The notes: generated by a model not told the origin, from the sequence alone. A DNA stretch of 64,000 bases from an uncultured Thermoanaerobaculia bacterium (GCA_951812325.1 OX638294.1:248001-312000), one strand, 5' to 3'; shown: positions 41,105 to 50,787, numbered from the stretch's first letter. Program-made: numbers and translations.

Positions 41105-44013
41105 GGATCGCCCCGGCCATCGAGGGGAACTACCCTCAGTTGAGCGACAGTCAGCGCCGGGTCGTCGGCCACATCGATGGACCCTTGCTGGTCATCGCGG
41201 GTCCCGGCTCCGGCAAGACGTTCAGCATCGTCCTGCGCGCGTTGAACCTGCTGCTGTTGGGTATCCCGCCCGAGCGGGTCATCCTCTGCACGTTCACCGA
41301 GAAGGCTGCCTTCGAGATGCGCGACCGGCTGGCGACCGCGGCCCGCCGCGTCGGACATACGGTCGACCTCTCGCGACTCGTCGTTTCTACCATCCACGGC
41401 TTCTGCCACAGGCTGCTGAGGCGCTACCGGCACCGGACGCCGCTCGGACACAACTTCGAGACGCTGGACGAACTGACTCAGCTCCTGTTCATCTTCGAGC
41501 ACTTCGACGACGTCATCGGCCCGAGGGACAGCGACGGCCGTTACTTCGCGCGCTGGACTACGCGCTGGACGGCCATCGCCGGCGCACGAAGCTACTTCGA
41601 CAAGATCACCGAGGAGATGGTCGCCCCACATGAGCTGGCGACTTCCGGACAGACTTTTCTCGCGGCGCTCGGCTTGGCGTACCAGCGGTACGAGCGGGCG
41701 CTCAGGAGCGACAACCGCGTCGACTTCGCCCACCTGCAGCGGCACGTCGTCGACCTGCTGGAAGGCGGAACGATCACGAGTGCGGAGTGGGGAGGATCTC
41801 CGTATCTGCTGGTTGACGAGTACCAGGACACGAACCACATTCAGGAGCGTCTCCTCCTGAAGTTGGCCGGGACCGCGGGGAACCTCTGCGTGGTGGGCGA
41901 CGAGGACCAGAGTCTCTACCGTTTCCGCGGAGCGACCGTGCGGAACATCCTGGAGTTCAATGAGCGGGTAGGCGGCTGCCGGACGGTGCAACTGACGACC
42001 AACTATCGGTCTCACCGGGCAATCGTGGACGCGTACGACCGCTGGATGGCATCAGCCGACTGGTCCAACAGGTCTGGAGCGCCGTTTCGCCACGACAAGA
42101 CGATCAGAGAGGATGCCGGGGCCGAGCACCCGAGGTACCCGGCCGTACTCTCGATCTGGGGTTCGTGCGCCCGCGACGAAGCCGAACGCTTCGCCGACCT
42201 CGTCGCGTTCCTGAAGCGCCAGGGCGTGGTCAGCGACTACAACCAGATCGCGCTCCTGCTGCACAGCGTGCGGGAGACACACAGCGGCGCCTATCTCTCA
42301 GCGCTCCAGGCCAAGGGCATCCCCGCCTTCTGCCCGCGGGCGCGTACGTTCTTCGCGCTGCCCGAGATTCGGGACATCGTGGCGTGCTACGCCGTGCTCT
42401 TCGGCTGGCACGGCGACGGGCGCGGTGAGGTCCGTGGCGCCGTTGCGAAGCTGGCTCGCTACGTGGACGACTGCATCGTCGACCTCGGCCGTCGCTTTGG
42501 CGGCGCTCACCCGCTGGCCGAGGCCCTTCAGGACTGGACATTCCAGATCGCGGAACTCGGCGAGGGCGAGACGCTTGATCTGCACCCGGCGGACTACTTC
42601 TACCGAATGCTGGCGATGGAGCCCTTCCGCACCGCACTGAAGGACGAGAGCGCCGCCCGCAACCTCGCCATCTTCTCCCGGCTGTTGAACACGTTCCAGA
42701 ATTTCTACCACTACTCGGTCATCACCCATCGCAACCGCGGGTTCATCCGTTTCCACCTCTTCAGCAGCTTCCTGCGGCTCCTGCACGATGGAGGCATGAA
42801 CGAGTACGCGGACCCGGACCGCCCCTTCCCGAGCGGCCGGGTTCAGGTGATGACGATCCACCAGGCCAAGGGCCTGGAGTTCCCTGTGGTCTTCGTCGGG
42901 TCGCTGTCGGCCCGGATCTCGACGGCCAAGCAGCTTGACCGGGACCTCGGTCCGTTCTACAAGCGCGAGCCCTTCGAGCCCGAGAGCCGGATCACGAACT
43001 TCGACCGCATGCGCCTCCACTACGTGGCGTTCTCGCGGCCCCAGGGGCTTCTCGCACTGACCGGCCACCGCCAACCCATGGCGCACTTCCGACCCATCTG
43101 GCAGGGACTCCCTCAGTGGCCGCATGTGCCGAAGGACCACCTCGCCGCAGAAACCTTCGAGGCCCGTGATCGGCAACCGGTGAAGAGGAGCTACAGCTTC
43201 ACCGGCGACCTTCGCATCTACGAGACCTGCCCGCGCCAGTACCAGTTCTTTCGGGGGTACGACTTCACGCCCTCGCGGTCCGCTGTCATCTTCTTCGGCC
43301 TCCTGGTCCATCAGTCCATCGAAGAGATTCACCGGGTCGCCATGGACGGCCGCTTGCGGGAACTCGACGAGGCGGCAATCCGGGACCTGTTCGACCGGAC
43401 GTTCCGCTTTCTCTGCCTGGCCGACGTCCAGCCTGTCGGCGAGCGCGAGCGGGAGACCGCGCTTCGGCAGGTCCTCAACTACTTCGAGCAGAACCAGGAT
43501 GAGATGCACCGGATCGTGGAAACCGAGGTCGACGTCTCCCTGGAGAAACGCGGCTACATCCTCACCGGCAAGGTCGACCTCCTGCTCGGCGGCGACGGCA
43601 AGCTCGAGCTGCTCGACTTCAAGACCGCCCCGCGCCCTCGCGACAGCCCCGACCTGATCGCCGCCTACGAGCGCCAGCTCTGTACGTACGCCCACATCCT
43701 GGAGGGTCGGTACCGAAAGCGAGTCGACCGCATGCTCCTATACTGGACCTCGGAGGCCACGAGGGAGGACGCGCTGATGACGCTGCCCTACCACCCGGAG
43801 AAGGTCGAAGAAGCCGGGCGGCACTTCGACCGAACCGTGAGGAAGATTCAGGCCGCCGAGTTTCGAGTCGCCACGCCTCCGGAAGGCCAGGTCTGCCGAC
43901 ACTGCGACCTGCGCAGGCTCTGCCGGGCCGACGGCATCCTGTCCGAACCTCGGTCTACAATGCCGAGTGTTCGCCGAACCGCCGACCAGCCCGGTCGACC
44001 GCCGTCGGCCTGA
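41101..44013 (+). CDS. UvrD-like helicase fused to a Cas4/AddB-like Fe-S PD-(D/E)XK nuclease
   Basis: This 970-residue protein joins a superfamily 1 helicase to a nuclease. Helicase motifs are Walker A VIAGPGSGKTFSI (about residue 31), TFTEKAAFEMRDRL, LLVDEYQDTNHIQE (about 237), QLTTNYRSHRAIVDAY and VQVMTIHQAKGLEFPVVFVG. Near residue 705 the nuclease module opens with YETCPRQYQFFRGY. The PD-(D/E)XK core is KVDLLLGGDGKLELLDFKTA, and a Cys cluster VCRHCDLRRLC lies near 930. With the Cys of ETCPR, this makes the four-Cys pattern of an iron-sulfur cluster as in AddB and Cas4. It probably processes DNA ends from phage or broken DNA. GTG start, coupled to radC; mod follows after 20 bases. Confidence 0.93.
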   Translation: MRIAPAIEGNYPQLSDSQRRVVGHIDGPLLVIAGPGSGKTFSIVLRALNLLLLGIPPERVILCTFTEKAAFEMRDRLATAARRVGHTVDLSRLVVSTIHGFCHRLLRRYRHRTPLGHNFETLDELTQLLFIFEHFDDVIGPRDSDGRYFARWTTRWTAIAGARSYFDKITEEMVAPHELATSGQTFLAALGLAYQRYERALRSDNRVDFAHLQRHVVDLLEGGTITSAEWGGSPYLLVDEYQDTNHIQERLLLKLAGTAGNLCVVGDEDQSLYRFRGATVRNILEFNERVGGCRTVQLTTNYRSHRAIVDAYDRWMASADWSNRSGAPFRHDKTIREDAGAEHPRYPAVLSIWGSCARDEAERFADLVAFLKRQGVVSDYNQIALLLHSVRETHSGAYLSALQAKGIPAFCPRARTFFALPEIRDIVACYAVLFGWHGDGRGEVRGAVAKLARYVDDCIVDLGRRFGGAHPLAEALQDWTFQIAELGEGETLDLHPADYFYRMLAMEPFRTALKDESAARNLAIFSRLLNTFQNFYHYSVITHRNRGFIRFHLFSSFLRLLHDGGMNEYADPDRPFPSGRVQVMTIHQAKGLEFPVVFVGSLSARISTAKQLDRDLGPFYKREPFEPESRITNFDRMRLHYVAFSRPQGLLALTGHRQPMAHFRPIWQGLPQWPHVPKDHLAAETFEARDRQPVKRSYSFTGDLRIYETCPRQYQFFRGYDFTPSRSAVIFFGLLVHQSIEEIHRVAMDGRLRELDEAAIRDLFDRTFRFLCLADVQPVGERERETALRQVLNYFEQNQDEMHRIVETEVDVSLEKRGYILTGKVDLLLGGDGKLELLDFKTAPRPRDSPDLIAAYERQLCTYAHILEGRYRKRVDRMLLYWTSEATREDALMTLPYHPEKVEEAGRHFDRTVRKIQAAEFRVATPPEGQVCRHCDLRRLCRADGILSEPRSTMPSVRRTADQPGRPPSA

Positions 44014-44033
44014 ACCGCAGGAGGTCTTCCGGA

Positions 44034-45956
44034 GTGGCAAGGATCGACATCACCCGAACCGAGCTCGTCTGGCCCGGTAAGTACAACGACGACGGGACTC
44101 TCCGTGAAACGCCGCGGGTGCAACTGCCCTTCCAGGTCATCGAGACGGTCAACGAGAGCCGTGCGACGCGGGAGGCCCAGGGGTCTGGCAGCCAGCCTGG
44201 CCTGTTCGACGTCTACGAGGGCAGGGAAGGCGATACGTTCGAAGACGGCTGGCGGAACAAGTTGATCTGGGGCGACAACCTGCTGGTCATGGGTTCGCTG
44301 CTGGAGAAGTTCGCCGGGAAGGTAGACCTGATCTACATCGATCCGCCGTTCGCTACGGGGGCGGATTTCTCATTCACAGCTCCTGTCGGTGAGTCTGCGA
44401 CTAACACTGTGCGCAAGTCGCCGTCTCTTCTTGAGGAGAGGGCTTACAGGGATACATGGGCTCGTGGCACCGACTCCTATCTTGCAATGATCACCCCGCG
44501 GCTTGTACTTGCTAGAGACCTCCTGAAAGAGTCGGGCGCTCTGTTTCTGCATTGTGGTGTGCAAGTTAGTCACCTCTTGAGGACTTTTCTAGGCGAACTC
44601 TTCGGCCATGAGAATGTTATAGATGAAGTGATTTGGAGTTACGGTACGCCTTCAGGGGGGCGTGCTGCTGGCAATAAGACGGTCAAGGCTCACGACACCA
44701 TCATTTTTTCCGTCAAACGCCGAGGAGAACACGTTTACAAGAAACAGTACATCCCCTATTCCGAGAAGTATGTGTCCGAGAGATTCTGCCACATCGACGA
44801 CGACGGCAGGCGATACCGAACTAGACGACGGCCGTCTGGAATGACGCGGCAGTACTTGGACGAGAGTCCAGGTGTACCTCTTTCCACGGTGTGGAGCGAC
44901 ATCAGGCAAACATATGCTATGCATCTTGTGAAGAGGAAGGAAGAGGAGACCGGATTTCAGACACAGAAGCCGGAGGCTTTGTTGAAGCGCATTCTCAAGA
45001 TATCGACGGAGCCAGACGCTCTTGTTGCGGATCTATTTTGCGGTTCTGGTACGACGGTGGCCGTGGCCGAGAAGCTCGGGCGTCGGTGGATCGGCTGCGA
45101 CTTGGGACGTTGGGCGATCCACGTGACCCGAAAGAGGCTTCTCGAGATCGACGGTTGCCGACCGTTCGAGCTCCTGAACCTCGGCAAGTACGAACGGCAG
45201 TACTGGCAGGGGGCGACCTTCGGCGACGCAAGCGACCGGCCGATCTCTGAGCAGGCGCTCTATGAGTACCTCGGTTTTGTCCTCCGCCTGTACGGCGCCC
45301 GGCCCGTTCCGGGATTCCAGCAGCTGCACGGCAAGAAGGGCAAGGCGATGGTTTACGTCGGCGCCGTCGATGCACCGGTGACGATTGACGAAGTCAACCA
45401 GGCACTGGAGGAGTGCGCTCGTTTGCGGCAGAAGGAACTCCATGTCTTGGGCTGGGAGTGGGAGATGGGCATGGCCGGCGGCAACGACCTGCCGGCCGGC
45501 GGTCTGATGCAGCACGAGGCCCGGGCGCGGGGAATCGATCTCAAGATGCTGCAGATTCCACGTGAGGTGATGGAGCAGCAGGCGGTGGATCAGGGAGACA
45601 TCCGGTTCTTAGAGCTGGCGTTCCTAGTAGCGGAAATCGTACCGGAGAGAGGCCAGACGGTCCGGGTGGCTCTGCGCGACTTCGTCATCTCCAACAGCGA
45701 GCTCATCCCCGAGGACGTTCGGGAGAAGGTCGCGAAGTGGTCGGACTGGATCGACTATTGGGCCGTGGACTGGGACTTTCGGCGCGACACGTTCATGCAG
45801 GGGTGGGTGACCTACCGCACGCGGAAGGACCGGACACTCGCGCTTCAGTCCGACGCGCACACCTACGAGAAGCCCGGGAAGTACACGATCCTCATCAAGG
45901 TGGTTGACATTTTCGGGAACGACACCTCGCAGGCGCTGGACTTCAAGGTCCCGTAG
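44034..45956 (+). CDS. mod: Type III-like DNA methyltransferase (Mod)
   Basis: This 640-residue site-specific methyltransferase has the beta-class order: LIWGDNLLVMGSLLEKF and DLIYIDPPFATG (motif IV, Asp near residue 103) come before DLFCGSGTTVAVAEKLGRR (motif I, about residue 333). KPEALLKRILKIS lies between. The central part from about 44390 to 45060 is clearly AT-richer than the rest (I counted 42-50% GC in three 60-base lines) and should contain the target-recognition domain. The C-terminus is an added region ending in a PKD-like strand pattern (YEKPGKYTILIKVVDIFGND). GTG start with a good AGGAGG site nine bases away; res follows after three bases. Confidence 0.94.
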   Translation: MARIDITRTELVWPGKYNDDGTLRETPRVQLPFQVIETVNESRATREAQGSGSQPGLFDVYEGREGDTFEDGWRNKLIWGDNLLVMGSLLEKFAGKVDLIYIDPPFATGADFSFTAPVGESATNTVRKSPSLLEERAYRDTWARGTDSYLAMITPRLVLARDLLKESGALFLHCGVQVSHLLRTFLGELFGHENVIDEVIWSYGTPSGGRAAGNKTVKAHDTIIFSVKRRGEHVYKKQYIPYSEKYVSERFCHIDDDGRRYRTRRRPSGMTRQYLDESPGVPLSTVWSDIRQTYAMHLVKRKEEETGFQTQKPEALLKRILKISTEPDALVADLFCGSGTTVAVAEKLGRRWIGCDLGRWAIHVTRKRLLEIDGCRPFELLNLGKYERQYWQGATFGDASDRPISEQALYEYLGFVLRLYGARPVPGFQQLHGKKGKAMVYVGAVDAPVTIDEVNQALEECARLRQKELHVLGWEWEMGMAGGNDLPAGGLMQHEARARGIDLKMLQIPREVMEQQAVDQGDIRFLELAFLVAEIVPERGQTVRVALRDFVISNSELIPEDVREKVAKWSDWIDYWAVDWDFRRDTFMQGWVTYRTRKDRTLALQSDAHTYEKPGKYTILIKVVDIFGNDTSQALDFKVP

Positions 45957-45959
45957 GCG

Positions 45960-48827
45960 ATGCAGAAGTCCGTCATCGGCTACGACCGGCTGCTGCCGGA
46001 GATCCAGGGCCGAAGGCCTTGGGAGAGGCCGGAATCGTATCTGGTCAAGGTCCCCGGCACCGAGACAAGTTGGCGCGAGGAGACCTCGGGCAGACGTCCC
46101 AGTGACCTTCTCCTGGCGCCGAGAATCCGCGAGGCGGTCGACGCGTGGAGGGCGGCCGGTTACCCGGGTGCGTCTCGGGTCACGCGCCGTCTGTTCGAGT
46201 ACTGGTTCGAGGAAGACCACGCGGTCGAGGGCTTCGATTCTCCGCTCCGCTATCACTTCTGCCAGCGCGAGGCGGTCGAGACATTGGCTTGGCTGGTGGA
46301 AGTCAGCGGCAAGCGCGACGCCAAGGCCCTGATACAGGCTTTCGGGGCGGCGCCACCGGCCAGGCTGTTCTCGGAGGGAATCACCTTCCAGACCACGATG
46401 AGCGGCAAGCGGCAGATCCGCCGCTACGTAACGGAGTCGGAGAGCGAGAGCGTTCAGGACCTGCCGCCCGAGAACCTGCGGCGCTATGCGTTCAAGATGG
46501 CCACCGGCTCGGGAAAGACCTGGGTCATGGCGATGGTCATCGCGTGGTCCCGCCTGCACCGGCAGTTCGTGCCAAGCTCGGACCTGTCGACGAACTTCCT
46601 GATCGTGGCGCCCAACGTGATCGTCTACCAGCGCCTGGCCAAGGACTTCGAGGCCAACAGGGTCTTCAACCAGCTGCCCCTGATCCCGCGGGAATGGCGG
46701 GGGGCCTTCTCGCCGAACGTGATCCTGCGCGGCGAGACGAGGGCGCCCGAGCCGTCCGGCAATCTGTTCCTGACGAACATCCAGCAGCTGTATCGGTCGC
46801 GGGACGCGGAGTGGACCCCGGCCAACGCAGTCGAGGCGCTGCTGGGCCAGAAGCCCGCGAAGGACCTCCCGGGAGCCGAGCCGTCGATGCTGGAGCGTCT
46901 GAAGTCGCTGGACAGCCTGGTCGTCCTGAACGACGAGGCCCACCATGTCCACGACGACGAACTGCAGTGGAACCAGTCGCTGCTGGCGATTCACGAGGCC
47001 CTGCCGCAAGGCCTGAGCGCCTGGCTCGACTTCTCGGCGACGCCGCGCGATCAAGGCGGGGCCAGCTTCCCGTGGACTGTTGTGGACTATCCGTTGGCGC
47101 AAGCCGTCGAGGACCGGATCGTCAAGGCGCCGCTGATCGTCCGGCAGGAAACGGGCCGGGGACAGCCGGTCGAGGAGCCCACCGGGTCCGTCACGAGTAA
47201 GAACGCCGTCGAGAAGTGGAGCCGATGGGTGCAGGCGGCGGTGGAACGCTGGAAGGAACACCGGGAGGTCTACAGCAAACTCGACATCGAGCCGGTCCTC
47301 TTCATCGTGGCCGAGAACAACGCCCAGGCGGATGCTCTTGGCGAGCACCTTCTGACCGAACCCGAGTTCGGCTTCAGCCAAGGCGAGGTGCTGGTCATCC
47401 ACACCGTGCCGAAAGGCGCCAGCCGGGGCAATGTGCGGAAGGGCGACCTGGAGAAGGCGCGCGAGGCCGCGCGCGACATCGACGAGCCGGGCAGTCCCGT
47501 CCGGGTCATCGTCAGCGTACTCATGTTGCGGGAGGGCTGGGACGTCAAGAACGTGACCGTTGTACTGGGCCTTCGGCCGTTCACGGCAAAGGCCGAGATT
47601 CTTCCGGAACAGGTGATCGGCCGCGGTCTGCGCCTGATTTCGGGAATCGGTCCCGAACGGACGCAGACGCTCGAAGTTCTCGGCACGCCCGGGCTGCTCG
47701 ACGTCCTGCGGGAACAACTCGAATCGGAGGGCGTCAGCGTCACGACCACGAAGACGCCGCCGACTCCTCCCCTCGTCATCGAGCCGATTCAGGAGCGCCT
47801 GAAGTACGACATTGCGATTCCCCTGACGAAGCCGAGCCTGCGGCACGACCAGCGCCGACTCGAGGACCTGGACATCGGGACCTTCGAGTCGATCCTCGAT
47901 GGGGAGGACCTGGCCGAGGCGTTCAGGGTCCGGCTCAAGATGGAGTTCGCGACGCTGGAAACCGAGGTCCATCAGGCGGACATGGCCGGCGATACACCGC
48001 CGGCCGAACAACTGCTGGCCACGACAACGAGCGCTGTCATCCGCAGGGCGCGGCTGACCAACCGGTTTGCTCAGTTGTACCCGGCGGTCCGGGACTACAT
48101 CCGCAGCCGGTGCTTCGGAAGAGAGATCGACCTGGGCGCCGAGAACGTTCGCTCTCACCTGGCGCGGCCGGAGATCAGAGAGGCGATTGCCAGGTATCTG
48201 GCGCGTCGCATCGCCGAACTGACCGTGGAGCGTCGCAAGATCGAGTTCGAGCGCAGAGACTTCCGCCTGTCCGGGACGAAGCCGTTCCACTGGCGCAGAA
48301 ACCTCGAAGCAGGCGCTGTACAGGAGAAGAAGACCGTGTTCAACTTTGTGGCCACCTACAACGACTTCGAGCGCGAGTTCGCGCGCTTCCTCGGTCGCGC
48401 TCCGGACGTACTCCGGTTCGCGGCGCTCGGAACGACGGAGCAAGGCGCCTCCGGCGCTGCCTTCCGGGTCGACTACGTGAAGCCCTCGGGCGCCATCGGC
48501 TTCTACTACCCGGACTGGGTCGTGGTCCATCGGGACCACTCGGGAGACCTCAACTGGATCGTGGAGACGAAGGGCCGCGTCTGGGAAGGCACGGAGGAGA
48601 AGGACGCCGCGATGAGCGAGTGGTGCCGCCAGGTAACCGCCGCCACCGGCGAGACCTGGAAGTACCTGCGAGTCGATCAACCCGAGTTCCGATCCGACTT
48701 CGCCACCTTCCGGCAGCTCGTCGTGGCCATCGTTGGCCAGCGGATGTTCCGCGAACGGGATCGGGCGCCCGAGCGGACGATGACCCAGGCGGAAGTCCGC
48801 GAGGCGCGCGATGAGGGCCGTGCCTGA
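45960..48827 (+). CDS. res: Type III-like restriction subunit (Res), DEAD/DEAH helicase with nuclease domain
   Basis: This 955-residue partner of the methyltransferase has Walker A FKMATGSGKTWVMA near residue 179 and the DEAH box VVLNDEAHHVHDD near 325. Motif III is WLDFSATPRD, and the VLMLREGWDVKNVTVVLGLR and EQVIGRGLRLIS blocks are typical of Res subunits. A PD-(D/E)XK-like nuclease site follows near residues 850-868 (YYPDWVVV...WIVETKGRVW). It should cut or translocate on unmodified DNA recognised through Mod. Its stop codon overlaps the ATG of a decayed PIN gene. Confidence 0.93.
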   Translation: MQKSVIGYDRLLPEIQGRRPWERPESYLVKVPGTETSWREETSGRRPSDLLLAPRIREAVDAWRAAGYPGASRVTRRLFEYWFEEDHAVEGFDSPLRYHFCQREAVETLAWLVEVSGKRDAKALIQAFGAAPPARLFSEGITFQTTMSGKRQIRRYVTESESESVQDLPPENLRRYAFKMATGSGKTWVMAMVIAWSRLHRQFVPSSDLSTNFLIVAPNVIVYQRLAKDFEANRVFNQLPLIPREWRGAFSPNVILRGETRAPEPSGNLFLTNIQQLYRSRDAEWTPANAVEALLGQKPAKDLPGAEPSMLERLKSLDSLVVLNDEAHHVHDDELQWNQSLLAIHEALPQGLSAWLDFSATPRDQGGASFPWTVVDYPLAQAVEDRIVKAPLIVRQETGRGQPVEEPTGSVTSKNAVEKWSRWVQAAVERWKEHREVYSKLDIEPVLFIVAENNAQADALGEHLLTEPEFGFSQGEVLVIHTVPKGASRGNVRKGDLEKAREAARDIDEPGSPVRVIVSVLMLREGWDVKNVTVVLGLRPFTAKAEILPEQVIGRGLRLISGIGPERTQTLEVLGTPGLLDVLREQLESEGVSVTTTKTPPTPPLVIEPIQERLKYDIAIPLTKPSLRHDQRRLEDLDIGTFESILDGEDLAEAFRVRLKMEFATLETEVHQADMAGDTPPAEQLLATTTSAVIRRARLTNRFAQLYPAVRDYIRSRCFGREIDLGAENVRSHLARPEIREAIARYLARRIAELTVERRKIEFERRDFRLSGTKPFHWRRNLEAGAVQEKKTVFNFVATYNDFEREFARFLGRAPDVLRFAALGTTEQGASGAAFRVDYVKPSGAIGFYYPDWVVVHRDHSGDLNWIVETKGRVWEGTEEKDAAMSEWCRQVTAATGETWKYLRVDQPEFRSDFATFRQLVVAIVGQRMFRERDRAPERTMTQAEVREARDEGRA

Positions 48828-49140
48828 TGGCGCTCGTGATCGAGGCTTCTGTCGCCGCAGCGTGGTGCCTGCGGGACGAAGAGGGCAGCGAGCGGGCGGG
48901 CCCTGTATCGGGCCGCTCGAAGCCGACCGGAATCTGAAGGACCTTCGCGACCTCGGGCTCGTCACCGACGCCGCACAGGACGACATTGCCACTCTCGCTC
49001 TGGCGCGGCGCCGAAACCTCAGCGGCTACGACGCCGCCTACCTGGAGACCGCGAAGCGGCGAGGCGCCGAGATCGCTACCTTCGACAAGGCGCTCGCCCG
49101 GGCCGCCGCCGAGGAGTCGATCGCAGCAACGTGGGACTGA
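48827..49140 (+). pseudogene. Decayed PIN-domain (VapC-like) toxin gene
   Basis: From the ATG the sequence reads MALVIEASVAAAWCLRDEEG, which is the start of a VapC-like PIN protein with the first catalytic Asp changed to Glu. The frame is then lost. A different frame supplies a plausible PIN C-terminal half (DDIATLALARRRNLSGYDAA, then YLETAKRRGAEIATFDKALA) to the stop at 49140. About 40-50 central residues are missing. An internal deletion with frameshift explains this, so it should not make a working toxin. Confidence 0.75.
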
Positions 49141-49153
49141 ACGGGATCCATCA

Positions 49154-50743
49154 TCAGTTGATGCCGCGCTCCCTGCCTTCCCAGTAGGGGGCGCGGAGCT
49201 CGCGCTTGAGCACCTTCATCGCGCCGGAGAGGGGCAGCGGCTCGGCGCGGAACTCGACCGACTTGGGCGCCTTGTAGCCGGCGATCGATTCGCGGGCGTG
49301 GCTGATGATCGAGGCGGGCGTGCCCTCGTCGACTTCGGCGCCTTCCTTCGGCACGACGATCGCGTGGACCTGTTCGCCCCAGACGTCGTGGGGGATGCCG
49401 ATCACGGCGACCTGGCCGACGACCGGGTGAGTCGAAATCGCGCTCTCGACCTCGGCGGAGTAGACGTTCTCGCCGCCGGAGACGATCATGTCCTTGACCC
49501 GGTCGACCAGGAAGAGATAGCCCTCTTCGTCCAGGTAGCCGGCGTCGCCGGTGTGGTACCAACCGCCCCGGAACGCCTCCTCGGTCTCTTCGGGCTTGTT
49601 CCAGTACTCCGTCATGTAGTTGCCGCCCTTGGCGCAGACTTCGCCGACCTCGCCGCTGGACAGCTCGTTGCCGTCCTCGTCCTGGATCGAGAGCACGACG
49701 CCGGGGACCGGGCGGCCGACCGAGCGCAGGCGGTCGCCGCCGACCTTGTGGTCCTCGGCGTCGAGCACGGTCAGGAGCGACGAACTCTCGGTCATGCCGT
49801 AGCCTTGGCCGATCTCCATCTCCGGGAACAGGGTCAGCAGCCGGTCGAGGAGGGCGGCCGGCATCGGCGAGGCGCCGTAGGCCAGATTGCGCACCGACGC
49901 GAGCTTCTCCGGCGCGAAGTCCGGGTGGCTCATCATCATGTGGATCATCGTCGGGACCATCGTCGTCGTGGTCACGTTGTACTTCTCGATCAGAGCGATG
50001 GCGGCGCCCGGGTCGAACATCGGCATGAGGACGAACTTGCCGCCGAAGGTCTGGGTCGCGATGACGCCGACCATCGAGGCGGCGTGGAAGATCGGCGTCT
50101 GGAGGAGCGCGACGCCTTCGGAGAGCTGCGGGAAGCGCATCACCGCGTGGTAGGTGTTCAGGATTTCGGCGCGCTGACTGCAGAGGACTCCCTTGGGCAG
50201 ACCCGTCGTGCCTCCGGTGTACATGAGGACCGCCGGATCGGTCTCCTCGGGTTCGTCCGGCAGAACGGGGTCGCTGCCGGCGATCAGGTCCTCGTAGCGG
50301 GCGTCGCAGGGGGCGTCCGCGTCGTCGTCGGCGCCGCCGATCAGAACGGTGCGCCGGACCGTGCACTCGTCGCCGGCCAGGGCCATCGCCTGGGCGAACA
50401 GGGGCGCGAAAGTCTTGTCGACGAAGGCGACCTCGGTGCCCGAGTCGCGCACGATGTAGTCGAGTTCCTTGCCCGCCAGGCGCAGGTTGAGGGGGTTGAT
50501 CACGCCGGCGCCGAGATAGGCGGCGTGGTACAGCTCGACGTACTCGTGGCAGTTGAGCGCCATGACGGCGAAGCGGTCGCTGCGCCCGACGCCGAGTTCG
50601 CCGCCCAGAGCGGTGCACAGACGCATCGTCCGGTCGGCATGTTCGCCGAAGGTCGCGTTGTAGGCGCCGTCGATGACGGACTCCTGGTCGGCCAGGTGTT
50701 TCAGGGCAGGCTCGAACAGGCGGTGGAAGATCAGCTCCTTCAT
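49154..50743 (-). CDS. Acyl-CoA synthetase (AMP-binding)
   Basis: This 529-residue ANL-superfamily ligase activates a carboxylic acid to its CoA thioester. It has the phosphate-binding loop MYTGGTTGLPKGVL, the GQGYGMTESSSL block, WYHTGDAGYLDEEGY and the hinge VDRVKDMIVSGGENVYSAEV. The C-terminal catalytic Lys region is PLSGAMKVLKREL. The acid substrate cannot be told from sequence, though the fold suits medium or long fatty acids. It follows the LLM oxidoreductase gene by 44 bases on the same strand. Confidence 0.95.
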   Translation of the reverse strand: MKELIFHRLFEPALKHLADQESVIDGAYNATFGEHADRTMRLCTALGGELGVGRSDRFAVMALNCHEYVELYHAAYLGAGVINPLNLRLAGKELDYIVRDSGTEVAFVDKTFAPLFAQAMALAGDECTVRRTVLIGGADDDADAPCDARYEDLIAGSDPVLPDEPEETDPAVLMYTGGTTGLPKGVLCSQRAEILNTYHAVMRFPQLSEGVALLQTPIFHAASMVGVIATQTFGGKFVLMPMFDPGAAIALIEKYNVTTTTMVPTMIHMMMSHPDFAPEKLASVRNLAYGASPMPAALLDRLLTLFPEMEIGQGYGMTESSSLLTVLDAEDHKVGGDRLRSVGRPVPGVVLSIQDEDGNELSSGEVGEVCAKGGNYMTEYWNKPEETEEAFRGGWYHTGDAGYLDEEGYLFLVDRVKDMIVSGGENVYSAEVESAISTHPVVGQVAVIGIPHDVWGEQVHAIVVPKEGAEVDEGTPASIISHARESIAGYKAPKSVEFRAEPLPLSGAMKVLKRELRAPYWEGRERGIN

Positions 50744-50787
50744 GGCGGGAAACTCCTCGGGAACCGGGTTGGCGTCTTCTTTCGGCT

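Noticed and set aside
45624..48992. A 1122-codon open frame on the minus strand across mod and res
   Set aside because: It is the antisense shadow of res in GC-rich DNA; it has no recognisable domain, while the plus strand carries all Res motifs.
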